A stretch of 17,500 bases of DNA from Glandiceps talaboti. Taxonomy: Eukaryota > Hemichordata > Enteropneusta > Spengelidae. A program made the translations under genes and the position numbers. The notes under the pieces are model-generated. The model was not told where the DNA came from. It was given only the letters and a program-made list of their open reading frames with translations, and made no database searches. Below are positions 1 through 9,974 of the stretch, one piece after another. How positions within the stretch are numbered: the stretch's first letter is position 1; each line of letters begins with the position of its first letter. The stretch covers positions 3,000,001 through 3,017,500 of the forward strand of contig NC_135570.1 in assembly GCF_964340395.1 (NCBI RefSeq), in the 5' to 3' direction.

Positions 1-281
1 CAAAGTTGACGAAGAATGTAGCCAGCGAAGCAGAACAACCCGGATAAAAGAGAACTTACATATACGCACTGCAAAGTTTCGTTGTATTTAAAGAGAGGAA
101 ATCAATTGTTGTATTCCTCGTTTACTGAAGTGCCGTGACTTTAGATCGATCAAATTAGCTCTAGTGATTGACTAGCTGTCGTTTTATAAACAATGTTAAT
201 AAGGTGGTTGACATCTTTATGGTTCGTATCACAAAGTGACACTTTAGACAGTAAACTGTCAGTTAAGTTGCAACAAATCGT
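1..281. other. Left flank, no gene seen
   Basis: There is no convincing coding or RNA signal. A single caatgttaat motif at 191 resembles the reverse-oriented repeat units near 10258, so this stretch may be a decayed edge of the minisatellite that starts at 282. That link rests on about ten bases and is weak. Confidence 0.3.
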
Positions 282-641
282 CGTCTAATTCCGTTTTCGA
301 CAGAAATCTTACTTACCTTGGAACATTTATCGTCTGGTTCGACTAAAATTTTACTAACCTTGCTACATGTATCATCTGGTTTGGTAAAAATCTTACCAAC
401 ATTATTAGACTATCGTCTGATTCGACTAAAATTTGAAGCTACCAAAATTGCGACATCTATCGTCTGGTTACTAAAATTGCGATATTATCGTCTGGTTACT
501 AAAATTGCGCCATTATCGTCTGGCTCGGCAAAAATCTTACCAACATTGTTAAATCTTATCGTCTTGTTCGACTAAAATCTTAAGTTACTAAAATTGCGAC
601 ATTATCGTCTGGCTCGGCAAAAATATTACCAACATTGGTGA
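282..641. repeat. Degenerate CGTCTGG minisatellite (about nine units)
   Basis: Units begin with CGTCTGG or close variants at 282, 331, 373, 414, 461, 489, 517, 560 and 606. A full unit reads roughly CGTCTGGTTCGACTAAAATC followed by TTACCAACATTG. Spacings are 49, 42, 41, 47, 28, 28, 43 and 46, so two short 28-base units that lack the TTACCAACATTG part sit among units of 41-49. The 85-codon open frame across it (318-575) translates the repeat over and over and is not a gene. Related units occur in both orientations at 9975-10375, so this is a dispersed repeat family. Confidence 0.85.
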
Positions 642-667
642 TGTGTGTGTGTGTGTGGGGGGGGGGG
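642..667. repeat. (TG)8 followed by an 11-G run
   Basis: A short TG dinucleotide tract (642-657) runs directly into eleven consecutive G residues (657-667). It abuts the end of the CGTCTGG minisatellite. Length polymorphism and assembly error are both likely here. Confidence 0.9.
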
Positions 668-783
668 TGACGTACTAAACCCGAACAGCACTCGAGTAGT
701 GGTGTAGTATTTAAGAATATATGATGAGTGTTTGAGTCTTTGCAAAGAGTTTGGACAGTGTTGAAGTAATAGTTCTCCGCCAG

Positions 784-887
784 ACATTTTCTGGTAAATT
801 TGAACTGTTGGCCAACAGAATGTTATGTATGGCAACTGCGGCAGAATGTAGATGTCCACATGGAAAATTGGCAGAATTGGCAAGGAG
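784..887 (+). CDS. Candidate internal exon, unknown protein (weak)
   Basis: A possible 104-nt exon lies between an acceptor-like CCGCCAG ending at 783 and a good donor, GGAG|GTGAGT, at 887/888. Its frame fits the candidate exon at 1932-2161: the final G plus GC from the next exon makes a Gly codon. The reading is open throughout and rich in Trp, Asn and Gln (for example HMENWQNWQG near the end). A second frame (FSGKFELLANRM..., ending AELARR) is also open here and also joins the next exon, but stops at 2080-2082, so the frame is not settled. The acceptor's pyrimidine tract is poor. I recognise no family. It could equally be chance open sequence in non-coding DNA. Confidence 0.2.
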
Positions 888-1557
888 GTGAGTATTACAC
901 ATACCTCAAGCTTTTCAATGCTCAATATTGTTGTTACTGGTGTAATTATTTGTATTATGACATTGCACTTCATGTATGTGTTTTTAATTTGTTTATGTTG
1001 TATGTGTATATTACTGTGTTATATGTTTTCCTTTGGCAACAGACCCGATTTGTTTGACAAAAAACTATTGTTGCGGTCCAGCCAGGAATTTAAAGTTATT
1101 TTTATTTATTTTTATTGCCGATAATTACTCACCTTTCTTCACTTGATTTGTCAATTTTGTTTAATTTTCGACTTAAATCTGGCAAATACATGTGTATGTA
1201 AATCATCGCAGAAAAGTGACCAGGTTGTTTACTCGAATACAAAAACCCCCAAACAATATCGCAAGAAAAAATGTCAGTCATAAAACACGTTGATAGACAT
1301 TTTATCGTTAAGTGTCTGTTGACTAGTTGAATCATTAAACATTCATGTTGTGTATAAAGATGTCGTTTCTGGCATCATTATTACATAAATGCATTTTAAG
1401 ACAAAATATACGTTTATTGGACTCGGATGGGATGAAGGCTGGAACTTAGGCAACCAGTAGTTACCAGTGAGGCATGTCTGGAGTATTATGAAATGAAAAG
1501 ACTTCAGAGCCCACTTCTGGGAAATATGAACACGTAAAGAAAAATGGCCTGATAAAA
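888..1557. other. No gene seen (possible intron of the plus-strand candidate)
   Basis: AT-rich sequence with no convincing exon, RNA gene or repeat. Short open frames on both strands have no domain character. If the 784-887 and 1932-2161 exons are real, this is the first part of their intron. Confidence 0.4.
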
Positions 1558-1920
<363 letters not shown>

Positions 1921-1931
1921 TATTTCTTTAG

Positions 1932-2161
1932 GCCTTACCGAAGTGGACGAGATATACATGCTTATATGTGCACCTCTGGGCCCGATTCACAACGAAGAGA
2001 AGCAGATAACGGAAATCTACGACACTTGGGGCATGACAAAAGAGGGCGACAGATTGCAAGAAGAAAGGAAACTACACAATAACACGTGGGAAACACACAA
2101 TCAAATTTATTCAACAAGTTGTCCATATTTTTGTTTTCTAAATGTTCTATTGCTATCGTGA
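1932..2161 (+). CDS. Candidate terminal exon, unknown protein (weak)
   Basis: A plausible acceptor (TTATTTCTTTAG, AG at 1930-1931) is followed by 76 open codons ending in TGA at 2159-2161. The reading LTEVDEIYMLICAPLGPIHN continues through a charged stretch (EEKQITEIYD...KEGDRLQEERK) to a hydrophobic end (CFLNVLLLS). The first 150 bases are more GC-rich and use more balanced codons than the flanks, which is why I list it. Its two leading bases complete a Gly codon with the candidate exon ending at 887. A CACCAG|GTAAAG donor-like site at 2203/2204 lies beyond the stop. An ATTAAA at 2634-2639 could serve as a poly(A) signal. I recognise no family, and chance is a real alternative. Confidence 0.3.
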
Positions 2162-2711
2162 AATTTGTAAACATTCTTTTACATTTACATATATACCCAC
2201 CAGGTAAAGTACGCCTTCTATACACTATTTATACTAACTAACACAAGCGAACACAAATTCCTTTATTTACACATCATTTTGTTCTCGCGTGATTAGATTT
2301 AGTTCAACATTCGACACAGCGTAAAACATAGATTTCAAACATGGGTGAGGATGGAATTCGCATCTGTGACAATATTATGTATATGATTATACATAGTTCT
2401 ATATTGGTACTGGTACAACCATCTCAGTAAGCTTACTGGCATTGGTACTTTCTGTCTTCAGCAACCGTTTAAGGTTTTGTTTTGTAGTCCAAGTCATATT
2501 CTAACTCTTCTCATTGGATTATTACGTCTCATGTTTGCCATAATCTCCCCATACACACATACTACAGTACAACTATGCTAGAACGCATTCAGTTGACGGC
2601 AGCTTATGAGTAAATGTGTTTGTACATTGTACAATTAAATTGTTGTTATCAAATGATTTCTCAGTCCGGTGCCTTTTTTTTTCTACCAGAGCCTGATCTC
2701 CATTTGTTGTC
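2162..2711. other. Intergenic sequence, no gene seen
   Basis: AT-rich stretch to the left of the probable 3' end of the transporter gene. It holds a few ATTAAA and TTTATT hexamers and a nine-T run at 2673-2681, but no convincing exon. It would be the tail-to-tail spacer if the plus-strand candidate is real. Confidence 0.4.
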
Positions 2712-2717
2712 TTTATT
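2712..2717 (-). promoter_or_regulatory. Candidate poly(A) signal AATAAA of the transporter gene
   Basis: Plus-strand TTTATT here is AATAAA on the minus strand. It is the first AATAAA (or ATTAAA) reached after the transporter stop codon at 3049 and would give a 3' UTR of about 340 nt. Further AATAAA copies at 2262-2267 and 2106-2111 could be used instead. No transcript evidence is available. Confidence 0.4.
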
Positions 2718-3048
2718 TTGTCAACTTCAGTTCTTTAGGTTACGTGACATAATGTAGAATTCCGGTGTCATTTCTATGTTTGTATTTCGAGTATCAGAGT
2801 CGCAGTGTGTGGATAACATTCCTTCCTGGGACATACACTACTATAGAACTCCCAAATATTTGTTATAGTTTAGCAACAAAACCAACCTGCTTTACAGAGA
2901 TACATGGTAAGTATACACAGACATAACATACACGGCATATTTGTAAACTATCACAGCAAAGAAATGAAAGACGAAATCATCGGCGGCATAAAGACACACA
3001 GTGCCTTGATTTTCCACACAGTCCAACCTAAACATTACAATTATTATT
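2718..3048 (-). other. Probable 3' UTR of the VIAAT-like gene
   Basis: Sequence between the TGA stop at 3051-3049 and the first downstream AATAAA. It has no coding character on the minus strand. The 70-codon plus-strand frame at 2904-3116 overlaps the transporter's C-terminal codons in antisense and is treated as a shadow. Confidence 0.45.
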
Positions 3049-4110
3049 TCAAGGAATGTATGCTTCAACTAATTGCTTGGTGGCAAATATCACGGCTAGC
3101 GTCCCACCTGCAATAGCGACTACAATTATTACAATTTCTAATGTTATCTCGTACCATCTCAATTCATGATACTTCAATTTTAAATGACAACCACATGGGA
3201 TAATATAGGCTACAAAAGGTGTCATTAACGCACCTATAAAGCCCATAAAATGACGGAAATGGGGCACAACTATTGCTAGGAAAAGCGTGAATAGTACTAA
3301 AACTACACGGAATATCATTGCCCAAGTGCCTGGCAACTGGTCTGTTGTTGCCCCGTGACACGGTGGTAAAAATTTAATTCGAAGCCACTCAATGTATGTA
3401 ATAATCATGAATATCATTAAAGGATATGTAAGCAACGCTTTGATAACTACCAACACGTTTACAATATGGAATGGACCGCGTGGTAGACTGTCGGTTATCA
3501 GTTCGGCTGTATTAGAGCCAAAAGTCAGGTAAGCCATGATTCCGTACAGTAAGTTAAACACAGTCAGCAAGACAAAAGTCCAGTTAATCATTCGATCGAA
3601 CCTGTGTCGGTTTTTCATACTCTCTTCAACACTCGGGATGGCTGCGTAGACGGTATCATAGTGAAACAGTGTCAGTCCAAATGACACCATAAACGTTTCC
3701 AAAGTAAAATGTTGCCAGTTGGACGTTTCCCACTTGTCTGTGATTGATAGCCCATAACCAACCACACAGGCCGCCATGATGAAGTACGCCACCACAGCCA
3801 TCATACTCAACCAGGCGATCATCGTCAAAGTCTTGAGGAAAATACTCGGTAAGACGATCACCGCGGTAATCACAGTCCAACCAACTTGCGACACCGGCGC
3901 ATTTGGAAATGCATCCATCATTAAAAAGCCAGGTAACTCCAGGTACAATGCGGCCACAGCTATCAAATCTATAAGTTGTATGTAGTTGATGAACCGACCT
4001 CCACCTTTCCAACATGCATCACCGATGTCAGAGTAGCTGCCTCGAACACGGACTTGACGAACGGTTCCATCTTCTGATAATTCACTTTCATATAGACAGT
4101 TTCCTAAAAT
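3049..4110 (-). CDS. VIAAT/SLC32A1-like vesicular amino acid transporter, terminal exon
   Basis: This terminal exon encodes 353 residues plus a TGA stop. The acceptor is TTATTCTTTCAG with the exon's first base at 4110; the exon starts in phase 0 with ILGNCLYESE, which continues CYTCK from the upstream exon. The order of motifs follows vertebrate VGAT: CLYE, a R-V-R-x-SY loop, a polytopic core, FPNAPVSQ, MINWT, LITDSLP, KALLTYPL, VPHFRHFMGFIG and a final LVEAY. Hydrophobic helices lie at about exon residues 43-66, 78-93, 99-121, 139-158, 176-200, 217-240, 263-283, 285-307 and 322-343. With the upstream helix this gives about ten or eleven segments, as expected for the amino acid/auxin permease fold. 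SLC32A1 proteins use the vesicular proton gradient to load GABA or glycine into synaptic vesicles. Divergence is clear: HYDTVYAAIP stands where VGAT has a SYTSQ-type segment, so this may be a paralogue with another substrate. The family is sure; orthology and substrate are not. Confidence 0.95.
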   Translation of the reverse strand: MLGNCLYESELSEDGTVRQVRVRGSYSDIGDACWKGGGRFINYIQLIDLIAVAALYLELPGFLMMDAFPNAPVSQVGWTVITAVIVLPSIFLKTLTMIAWLSMMAVVAYFIMAACVVGYGLSITDKWETSNWQHFTLETFMVSFGLTLFHYDTVYAAIPSVEESMKNRHRFDRMINWTFVLLTVFNLLYGIMAYLTFGSNTAELITDSLPRGPFHIVNVLVVIKALLTYPLMIFMIITYIEWLRIKFLPPCHGATTDQLPGTWAMIFRVVLVLFTLFLAIVVPHFRHFMGFIGALMTPFVAYIIPCGCHLKLKYHELRWYEITLEIVIIVVAIAGGTLAVIFATKQLVEAYIP

Positions 4111-4888
4111 CTGAAAGAATAACGAGATATATAAACATCTATAAGATCACTATAAACCTGATTTATTGAAGTTGAAGGTTGTAGACGTACAAATACAAGT
4201 AAACCGCTGTACTACAAGTCAGCAGTATTTCGCGCCAAATTTTAAAGAAAAGAGTATTTGCAATTTTGTTATAAAAGAAAAGGAAAGAAAACAAAACAAA
4301 ACAAAAAAGAGAAAAATATATGGTCTCCCCAACGATTTAAAAACCCGACTCCTAAACGCACAGAAGAATCAAAACCACGCTGTCTACACTCCTGTACTAG
4401 AAAAATAACATTTTCTTGGCATCCGAGGTTCTTCGACCTTGAAAAGTAGTGGTGACGTTTCAGATTCATTAATGCTCGTAACAGTTTCCATACACTCAAG
4501 ATTTATTTTGATTTTTCGCCTACGTTAATTCTAACAAGTCTTTGATGTGCATATCATGCTCTTTTTGTCGACAAATCAATGGGAAGTGTCACATTGACGT
4601 CGCTAAAGTCAGATTTGACATGTTTATACAAGGAGGTAGTCTATAAAAAGTCCTTACGTGTACTCAGACTTTGAAGTGACTTCAAGTGTCCACTTAACAA
4701 TCTCAATATACCGATCGAAGTTTAAGTGTCGGCGTTTGGCATTCGTGATACTAGGCGCCCTCTCTTGATGGTGACTTAAACGTTTTACGCACAGGCCATC
4801 ATGTATCTAATGTATATTACGTACACATTCACTACATGGCACTACTTCACTGCCTTATAGCATAAAATGAAATTTAAAACAACGCTAA
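4111..4888. other. Intron segment, no feature
   Basis: AT-rich intron sequence next to the acceptor, with an A-rich patch at about 4275-4320. Short open frames here (4166-4408, 4258-4449 and 4269-4499 in antisense) are low-complexity or Lys-rich and lack domain features. Confidence 0.6.
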
Positions 4889-4907
4889 GTCTGTCTGTCT
4901 GTCTGCC

Positions 4908-4980
<73 letters not shown>

Positions 4981-4981
4981 C
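4889..4981. repeat. (GTCT)n microsatellite, about 23 units
   Basis: An almost pure tetranucleotide tract, with one GCCT interruption near 4904, has the same repeat unit and orientation as the one at 1620-1697. Here I find no matching inverted repeats in the flanks, so this copy looks like a simple microsatellite. The surrounding 71-codon frame (4867-5082) translates only repeat and flank. Confidence 0.97.
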
Positions 4982-7270
4982 ATTCGCACTCCAATTTTTT
5001 TCATTCCCCATTTTCTCCTCAGCCCCCTGCCATTAATAAAATTCTGCTCGTTCCCTTAACCCAATTCAAACAGCACATTTGAGGCTTAAAAGCTAACCAT
5101 GTTGTTCTCGAGGATATGAAAGCTCGGAAGAAGGGCATCCCGACGCGAAGTACACCAGTTGTTAGGAAATCGAAGAAACCATGAAAGTGTTCGTATGGCT
5201 ACAGACTTTGTAAAATTAATGAAAACAGTAGGGTAAGGAGATGAAAATCATGATTAAAAGTCGATCCCTGTTTTTATCAATTTTGAAATGATAGAGTTCA
5301 TATGATTGCTTTCATCTCTCCAAAAGTTTGCATCATGATATTCCCATATTATCTACGTGTACTTATACATGTATAATTTCTTCTTCTTCCCATTTTCAAT
5401 CCAAAAACGTTGTCGTTTATCCCCACAGCACTACATGCATTTGCTATAGTTGTCCGAAATCATTCGAACTTGTCTGCTGTGAAGCAGAATTGAATACCAC
5501 CTTAGTCTAATATTCGTGTATTGTAATGTTCACTTTATCCATTCCCTAAATGTCACATTATTCATAGTTTTAAAAAACCTACTTGTCTGGAAATTTTAGA
5601 CTCAAATATTACCCGAGGGGAACAAAAGAAAAACCTCATATCATAGATCCCAAAGTGACTACTTTCCCCTTGGCTACTTTCTATAGTTAAAGCAACTGCC
5701 AAACCATAAACGATATATACACACAGCAAATAAGTTCACCTGATATGCCAAAATCATTTACAGTAGATTTATGTAGCTGCTTTCTCCATGAAATATTCAT
5801 TTCTCTATTTGTGATACATATTACATTACATTAAACTAGTCATTTCTGAGATTTTAGTATTGCCAAATTTTGGTCATTTTAGCGCCCTCATCGATCAACA
5901 TTGTGGTAATTCGTACGACTCGGAATAACCTTGTATTTGTACCGGCCGTTTACATGCTTATAAAGTTACAGTATATGTAGATCCCCATTTACATACGAAC
6001 GGAAGCTTCATTAACTAGATTGCTATCAAACAAACTATAAGATGACCATTTTTTTTTTCAATTCCCAAAAGTGAATATGAGATCACACTTATCAGCTCAT
6101 CAAACATCGTCTCCAGTCATTCATGGTTTTCAACGATATCTATATTCCGGAGCTATCATGAATATATTAATATTTAATTACCGTAGGTTCAACACAGTAT
6201 CGTTAACTGTAAAGACTGGAGTACATGCAGTTTGCACTGTTTTCGTTGCCCGGTTCCTTTCCGCGTGAATCAACAAAACAAAGAATATAATTTTGAACCC
6301 GACACCGTCATCCTTTACAGTATTTGGTATTGCACGACAGATCTGAACTAAGATATACAAAAGCAAGTCCTGGCACAATCTCGCAGCGTCTAATTGCAAA
6401 TAAAGGGTACCCTTTTAGCTAACGCACTGTGATGAACCAGTCTAATTCCGCCATTATCATAGACGATGACCTAAAGGTCAATTAAGAGAAAATGATAACT
6501 ATATTTAGCGCTCTATCTTTACAACTATGATGTCACCATGAATGCTTGCATATCTGCAGTCTTAAATGTAATCTTTTCACAACGTTTCGCTATCTCTTAA
6601 TGATTTTATTGGCAATACACCAACGCAGTAGAGTAGACTTTTCTATTTGTGTGAACAATTCCTTACCCTGATGTCTTCACCAAATGCATTACAGGGAAAG
6701 ATCAGCCAATTTTGTTTTTCTCTTTAAAAAAATCCGAAAAATAAAGATATTGTCGTCTGCATGCTCACGCGCTTATTTGCCGCTCCTTTTGACGCCAAGA
6801 CATGTTCCTAATCAGTAGAATTATCAGAGAAGTTCATTAAACCTTTACCTGAACTAATACCTTTATCTTAAGACCTGAATGGAAAAACTAATGCTTTTAC
6901 GAACTCTAGGTTGACTTTTGTTGTTGACGACTTTCGATTTTGACGACATCCACTCAATTTCTTTGTCCTGACCTTAATGGAAAATTAGCTCTTGGACGCG
7001 ATTTCTATGCGCTTTCTATGTGTATTGAGTATGCTCATGGAATACCACATATCCCACCTAGTTCCACAGCTCAAACTATTTTATATTATCTCAAAAGAAA
7101 GTATTTGAAAGAATTTTGATACACTACTCGTGTAGGATGAGTTGTAACTTAATTTATATTCATGGTAAATCAAATTGGATATATCGATATGAAGGCAATG
7201 TTTACAAATAATCCTTAGAGCTGCTCGATTTTAAACATCCAACGTCTATGCTAACTTACACAATGATCAC
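4982..7270. other. Intron segment, no feature
   Basis: About 2.3 kb of AT-rich intron without a repeat, RNA gene or exon that I can support. The short overlapping frames at 5328-5510, 6071-6268 and 6178-6399 (antisense) have no recognisable domains or splice context. Conserved non-coding enhancers cannot be judged without comparison to other species. Confidence 0.5.
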
Positions 7271-7303
7271 AATGCACAGCGTTAAAAATTAACGCTGTGC
7301 ATT
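7271..7303. repeat. Perfect 15-bp inverted repeat (hairpin), AAA loop, T-run downstream
   Basis: AATGCACAGCGTTAA (7271-7285) is exactly reverse-complementary to 7289-7303, with a three-base AAA loop. On the plus strand it is followed within two bases by a run of nine T. A stem this long and perfect is unlikely by chance in intron DNA. It could be the folded end of a small transposable element, a recent palindromic insertion, or an RNA hairpin with a Pol III-type T terminator. No A or B box, tRNA fold or known structured-RNA motif is visible next to it. Confidence 0.9.
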
Positions 7304-8811
7304 ATTTTTTTTTAGAAAGAAAAGCTCCTGAAGTGTTCAACTTTCTTAGTTAGAATATCTTTTATTTTAGCTACTCAATTATCTATTTGCACTAGATTCA
7401 CTCCATTCTCGTAAGCAAGCCGTTAGAGCATATTTTCCTAAGACGCGACGGAAAATAATGGCGGCGTCTTGTAAATTGCACAGCTGCCGTAAAAGAGGGC
7501 TATTGTTTTACGACGATGTTCAGCCCTGACTGTTTTAATAATAGGTGGTTTATAGCTGACTGTGTACGAAACAAAAAGTGACGTTCGATTATTTTACAAT
7601 TTAAACAGAGTAAGTTGGATTTTATTACCTGTCTGTTGACCATATTTAGCTGACGAAAATCTAGATACCAAGGACGTACAGTCAAGTTCAAAGTATAGTA
7701 AAGTAGACATCTGATTAATCAGTATGATTATCATCAAATCATGATTGTCACTTTCAACTTGATTGTATATATGAGCTCTATTCAGCGATTCTGTGCGATA
7801 TAAAGTGAAAGAATACAAGAGCAAGTGCATATAATCTAAAATCATTTTAATGTGACTAGATAATTAGGGTTCTATTAGAACTTCTGTTATTGAGAATAAT
7901 TGTCGAATCTCCTGTCGTATGCTTGATAATGGTGCAGGGCAATAGTTCAGTCATTGCTTAGTAAATGTCTTGAATTAACAGACGAAAGTTAACCGTAATA
8001 TTCAGCACCCTTGAAGTAGCTAATGTTTTGGCGTGTTGCAATAGATTATCCCTCTGTCAATCCTCAAGGAACGTAACAGGTATGAACTTCACGCTAGTGT
8101 TTTTTTTATAATTATCAAAACAGGACATCATTCCGTTTCGGGGCAAAAGTTTAGCAGGTTTTGGTGAGAACCAAATAAAACGGATCTCAGGACTATCGAA
8201 CAACAGTATATTAATTCCAATATATTTCCAGAAGAGGTTTAATGACCGACTTACCCCTTACAAAATTATTGAATGTTCTTATGATACTCCCTCTGCTTTA
8301 ATGGAATGGTCTTATACACAGTGTGTAAATTTCACTCAGATTCAAACGGAAATTAAAGAAATAGCAATCTTACTAGGACAATTGGTAACTTAATATCTCA
8401 TTCAACGTTTAAAAGAAGTACTACCTTAATTGTGAAAATAAAGGCCATTCTTTGTAGAGTTATTGCGATCACCTGAATTAAAGAAATATTGGCATTGTGT
8501 CATCAAAAATGCTGGCAAAATAACCACAATATAAAGTATATAAAAAGTAGGACTTGGCAATCTGTATACACCAGCGATGAAGTTGAAATGGAGTCATTCA
8601 AGAGGACAACGAATTCTATTTTATTTACATGACCTAAAAATTTGATGACACATGACGAATGATTATTTCAAAGAGAAAGAGACCCTTTTCAAAATCAATA
8701 AAATAGTACAATCGGAAGCTTTTGTGTGCACATGCGTAAATATACAACACTATGTAAAACCCATAACAGTATTGATTAAAAGAGACGAACAATATAATTT
8801 TATTTTTCTGC
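7304..8811. other. Intron segment, no feature
   Basis: About 1.5 kb of AT-rich sequence. Short frames at 7500-7691, 7594-7845 (both antisense) and 8652-8969 (plus) have no domain signature; the last one runs into the MITE at 8815 and so is not a gene. A run of T is present near 8099-8107. Confidence 0.5.
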
Positions 8812-9017
8812 TTAGGGAGCCTTCAGTTATTACAATGGGGAGGAGGACGGGGGAAATAAGGCTCGGACTGTCCCGCGACTCCATCGTGCTAAAAAGTGGC
8901 CCTCCCCCAACTTTTCTTTCTCTAACACATGACCCTCTCTCTATTAAAGTAGTTCAAAACGCTAGTTAATGCCGTCAGCAATGTAAATAGGACATGAGTC
9001 CAAGAATCAATGGTAAG

Positions 9018-9175
9018 GATTCAATCCCACCGCTGCCACCAATGTGGATAGTTGTAAAGGCATTGAATAATTTCCCATTGCTACCGCCATGATGCATGTG
9101 GATGTGAAGGCATTGCAATAATAAATACTGTGTTTGGATCCCATTGGCAGAGCTGAAGGCCATAATTCAACTCCC
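9018..9175. repeat. Degenerate tandem repeat inside the MITE
   Basis: Two units share the pattern TCCCA, then (C/T)GCT(G/A)CC(A/G)CCA, then TGTGGAT, then AAGGCATTG, then AATAA. They start near 9024 and 9076, about 50 bases apart. A third, partial copy (ATCCCATTGGCAG...AAGGCCATAATTCAA) follows from about 9138. CGCTGCCACC at 9031-9040 recurs inverted at 9442-9451, so the interior has its own partial symmetry. Confidence 0.55.
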
Positions 9176-9376
9176 AATTGTTAGATTGGCACACTCATGA
9201 CATCGTCGGGAGCAGGATGAACATCTCCACAACATTATCCCTAGTATCTTACCCAACTGTTCCCATGTTACACCTGTGAGAGACCCATTCCTCCTCTTAC
9301 ACCACAACTGATAATTAATTAGTGTATACACAAGTTTTCAGCAGCAATTTGATAGATATAGGCTGATATCATGGTA

Positions 9377-9413
9377 CCTAACCATAACCTTAACCCTAAC
9401 CCCAACCCTAACC
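9377..9413. repeat. Telomere-like (CCTAA)n tract
   Basis: About six degenerate copies of CCCTAA (CCTAACCATAACCTTAACCC and so on) form an interstitial tract of the animal telomere type (TTAGGG on the other strand). It lies within the MITE at 8815-9622, so it probably belongs to the element and not to a healed chromosome end. Confidence 0.7.
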
Positions 9414-9625
9414 GAATGGCAGTACTATATGATTTGGAACTGGTGGCAGCGATAGGATGACAACCTCCCCAAAGTAATGCAATGTTAGACAATACAATGA
9501 AGCAATGTAAAATGTGACCCTCCCCTAAATCGCATTTTCTAAAATATGGCCCTCCCCTGAGAAAGGATTTTAAAAAGTGACCCCCCTAATTCCCCCGCCC
9601 CTAGTAAATACTGAAGGCTCCCTTA

Positions 9626-9974
9626 CAATAGAATAAAATAGTTCACAGAGCAAAGTTTCTGCAAAATTTGAAGAAATGATTTTTTTTATAAGATTTTTTT
9701 TACCCATCCCAGACTCTTTGGATGCTGTGTTTAATGAACTGGCGTCATTTTTCAATGCAATCATCGTATTCGATAAGAACTCACTGCCAGCGAGCTGGCT
9801 TTGTCATATCTAAGGAAATTAGTTTGGTATTATATATATAAGTCTAGATTTGAACATAGACAAACATGACTCAGGGGCATGACACTGTGGTATACATTTC
9901 ACTGGAGATAGTCTTTAGTTTCGATGACATATACATATCAGAGATACAATGGAAGTTAGTTGACATGAAACAAA
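9626..9974. other. Intron segment, no feature
   Basis: AT-rich sequence with poly(T) tracts near 9680-9700 and a short (TA)n at 9831-9840. No exon or RNA gene is visible. Confidence 0.5.

Larger units (their letters stand above)
8812..9625. mobile_element. Tourist/PIF-Harbinger-like MITE with TTA target-site duplication
   Basis: GGGAGCCTTCAGTTATTAC at 8815-8833 matches the reverse complement of the right end (9622 inward) at 17 of 19 positions, with the outer 13 identical. The 808-bp element (8815-9622) is flanked by TTA at 8812-8814 and 9623-9625. A three-base TTA/TWA duplication with termini starting GGG is typical of PIF/Harbinger transposons and Tourist-like MITEs. There is no transposase frame. 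Subterminal A-rich plus (A/G)TG(A/G)CCCTCCCC motifs occur in the same orientation at both ends (8891, 8927, 9511, 9541, 9572). Inside are degenerate direct repeats (about 9018-9175), a 10-bp inverted pair (9031-9040 with 9442-9451), and a telomere-like tract. The superfamily call rests on ends and duplication only. Confidence 0.8.

Noticed and set aside
626-973. Open frame of 115 codons on the minus strand
   Set aside because: It runs through the (TG)n/G11 tract (giving Pro and His-Thr runs) and into AT-rich DNA, with no domain or splice support.
1962-2225. Cys-rich 87-codon open frame on the minus strand
   Set aside because: Its complement (1932-2161) has a better acceptor and a more protein-like composition. 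The Cys residues here are scattered without a domain spacing I recognise.
3656-4015. 119-codon frame on the same strand as the transporter
   Set aside because: It is a shifted-frame shadow inside the long transporter exon, whose own frame matches VIAAT throughout.
8652-8969. 105-codon plus-strand frame
   Set aside because: It starts in intron DNA and ends inside the MITE (8815 onward). It has no homology signature and the latter third is the transposon end.
9005-9040. Possible tRNA-like B box (GATTCAATCCC) suggesting a tRNA or SINE
   Set aside because: The box matches poorly, there is no A box or cloverleaf at the right distance, and the sequence is part of the MITE's internal repeats.
9570-9764. 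64-codon minus-strand frame
   Set aside because: It straddles the right end of the MITE and a poly(T) region and has no protein features.
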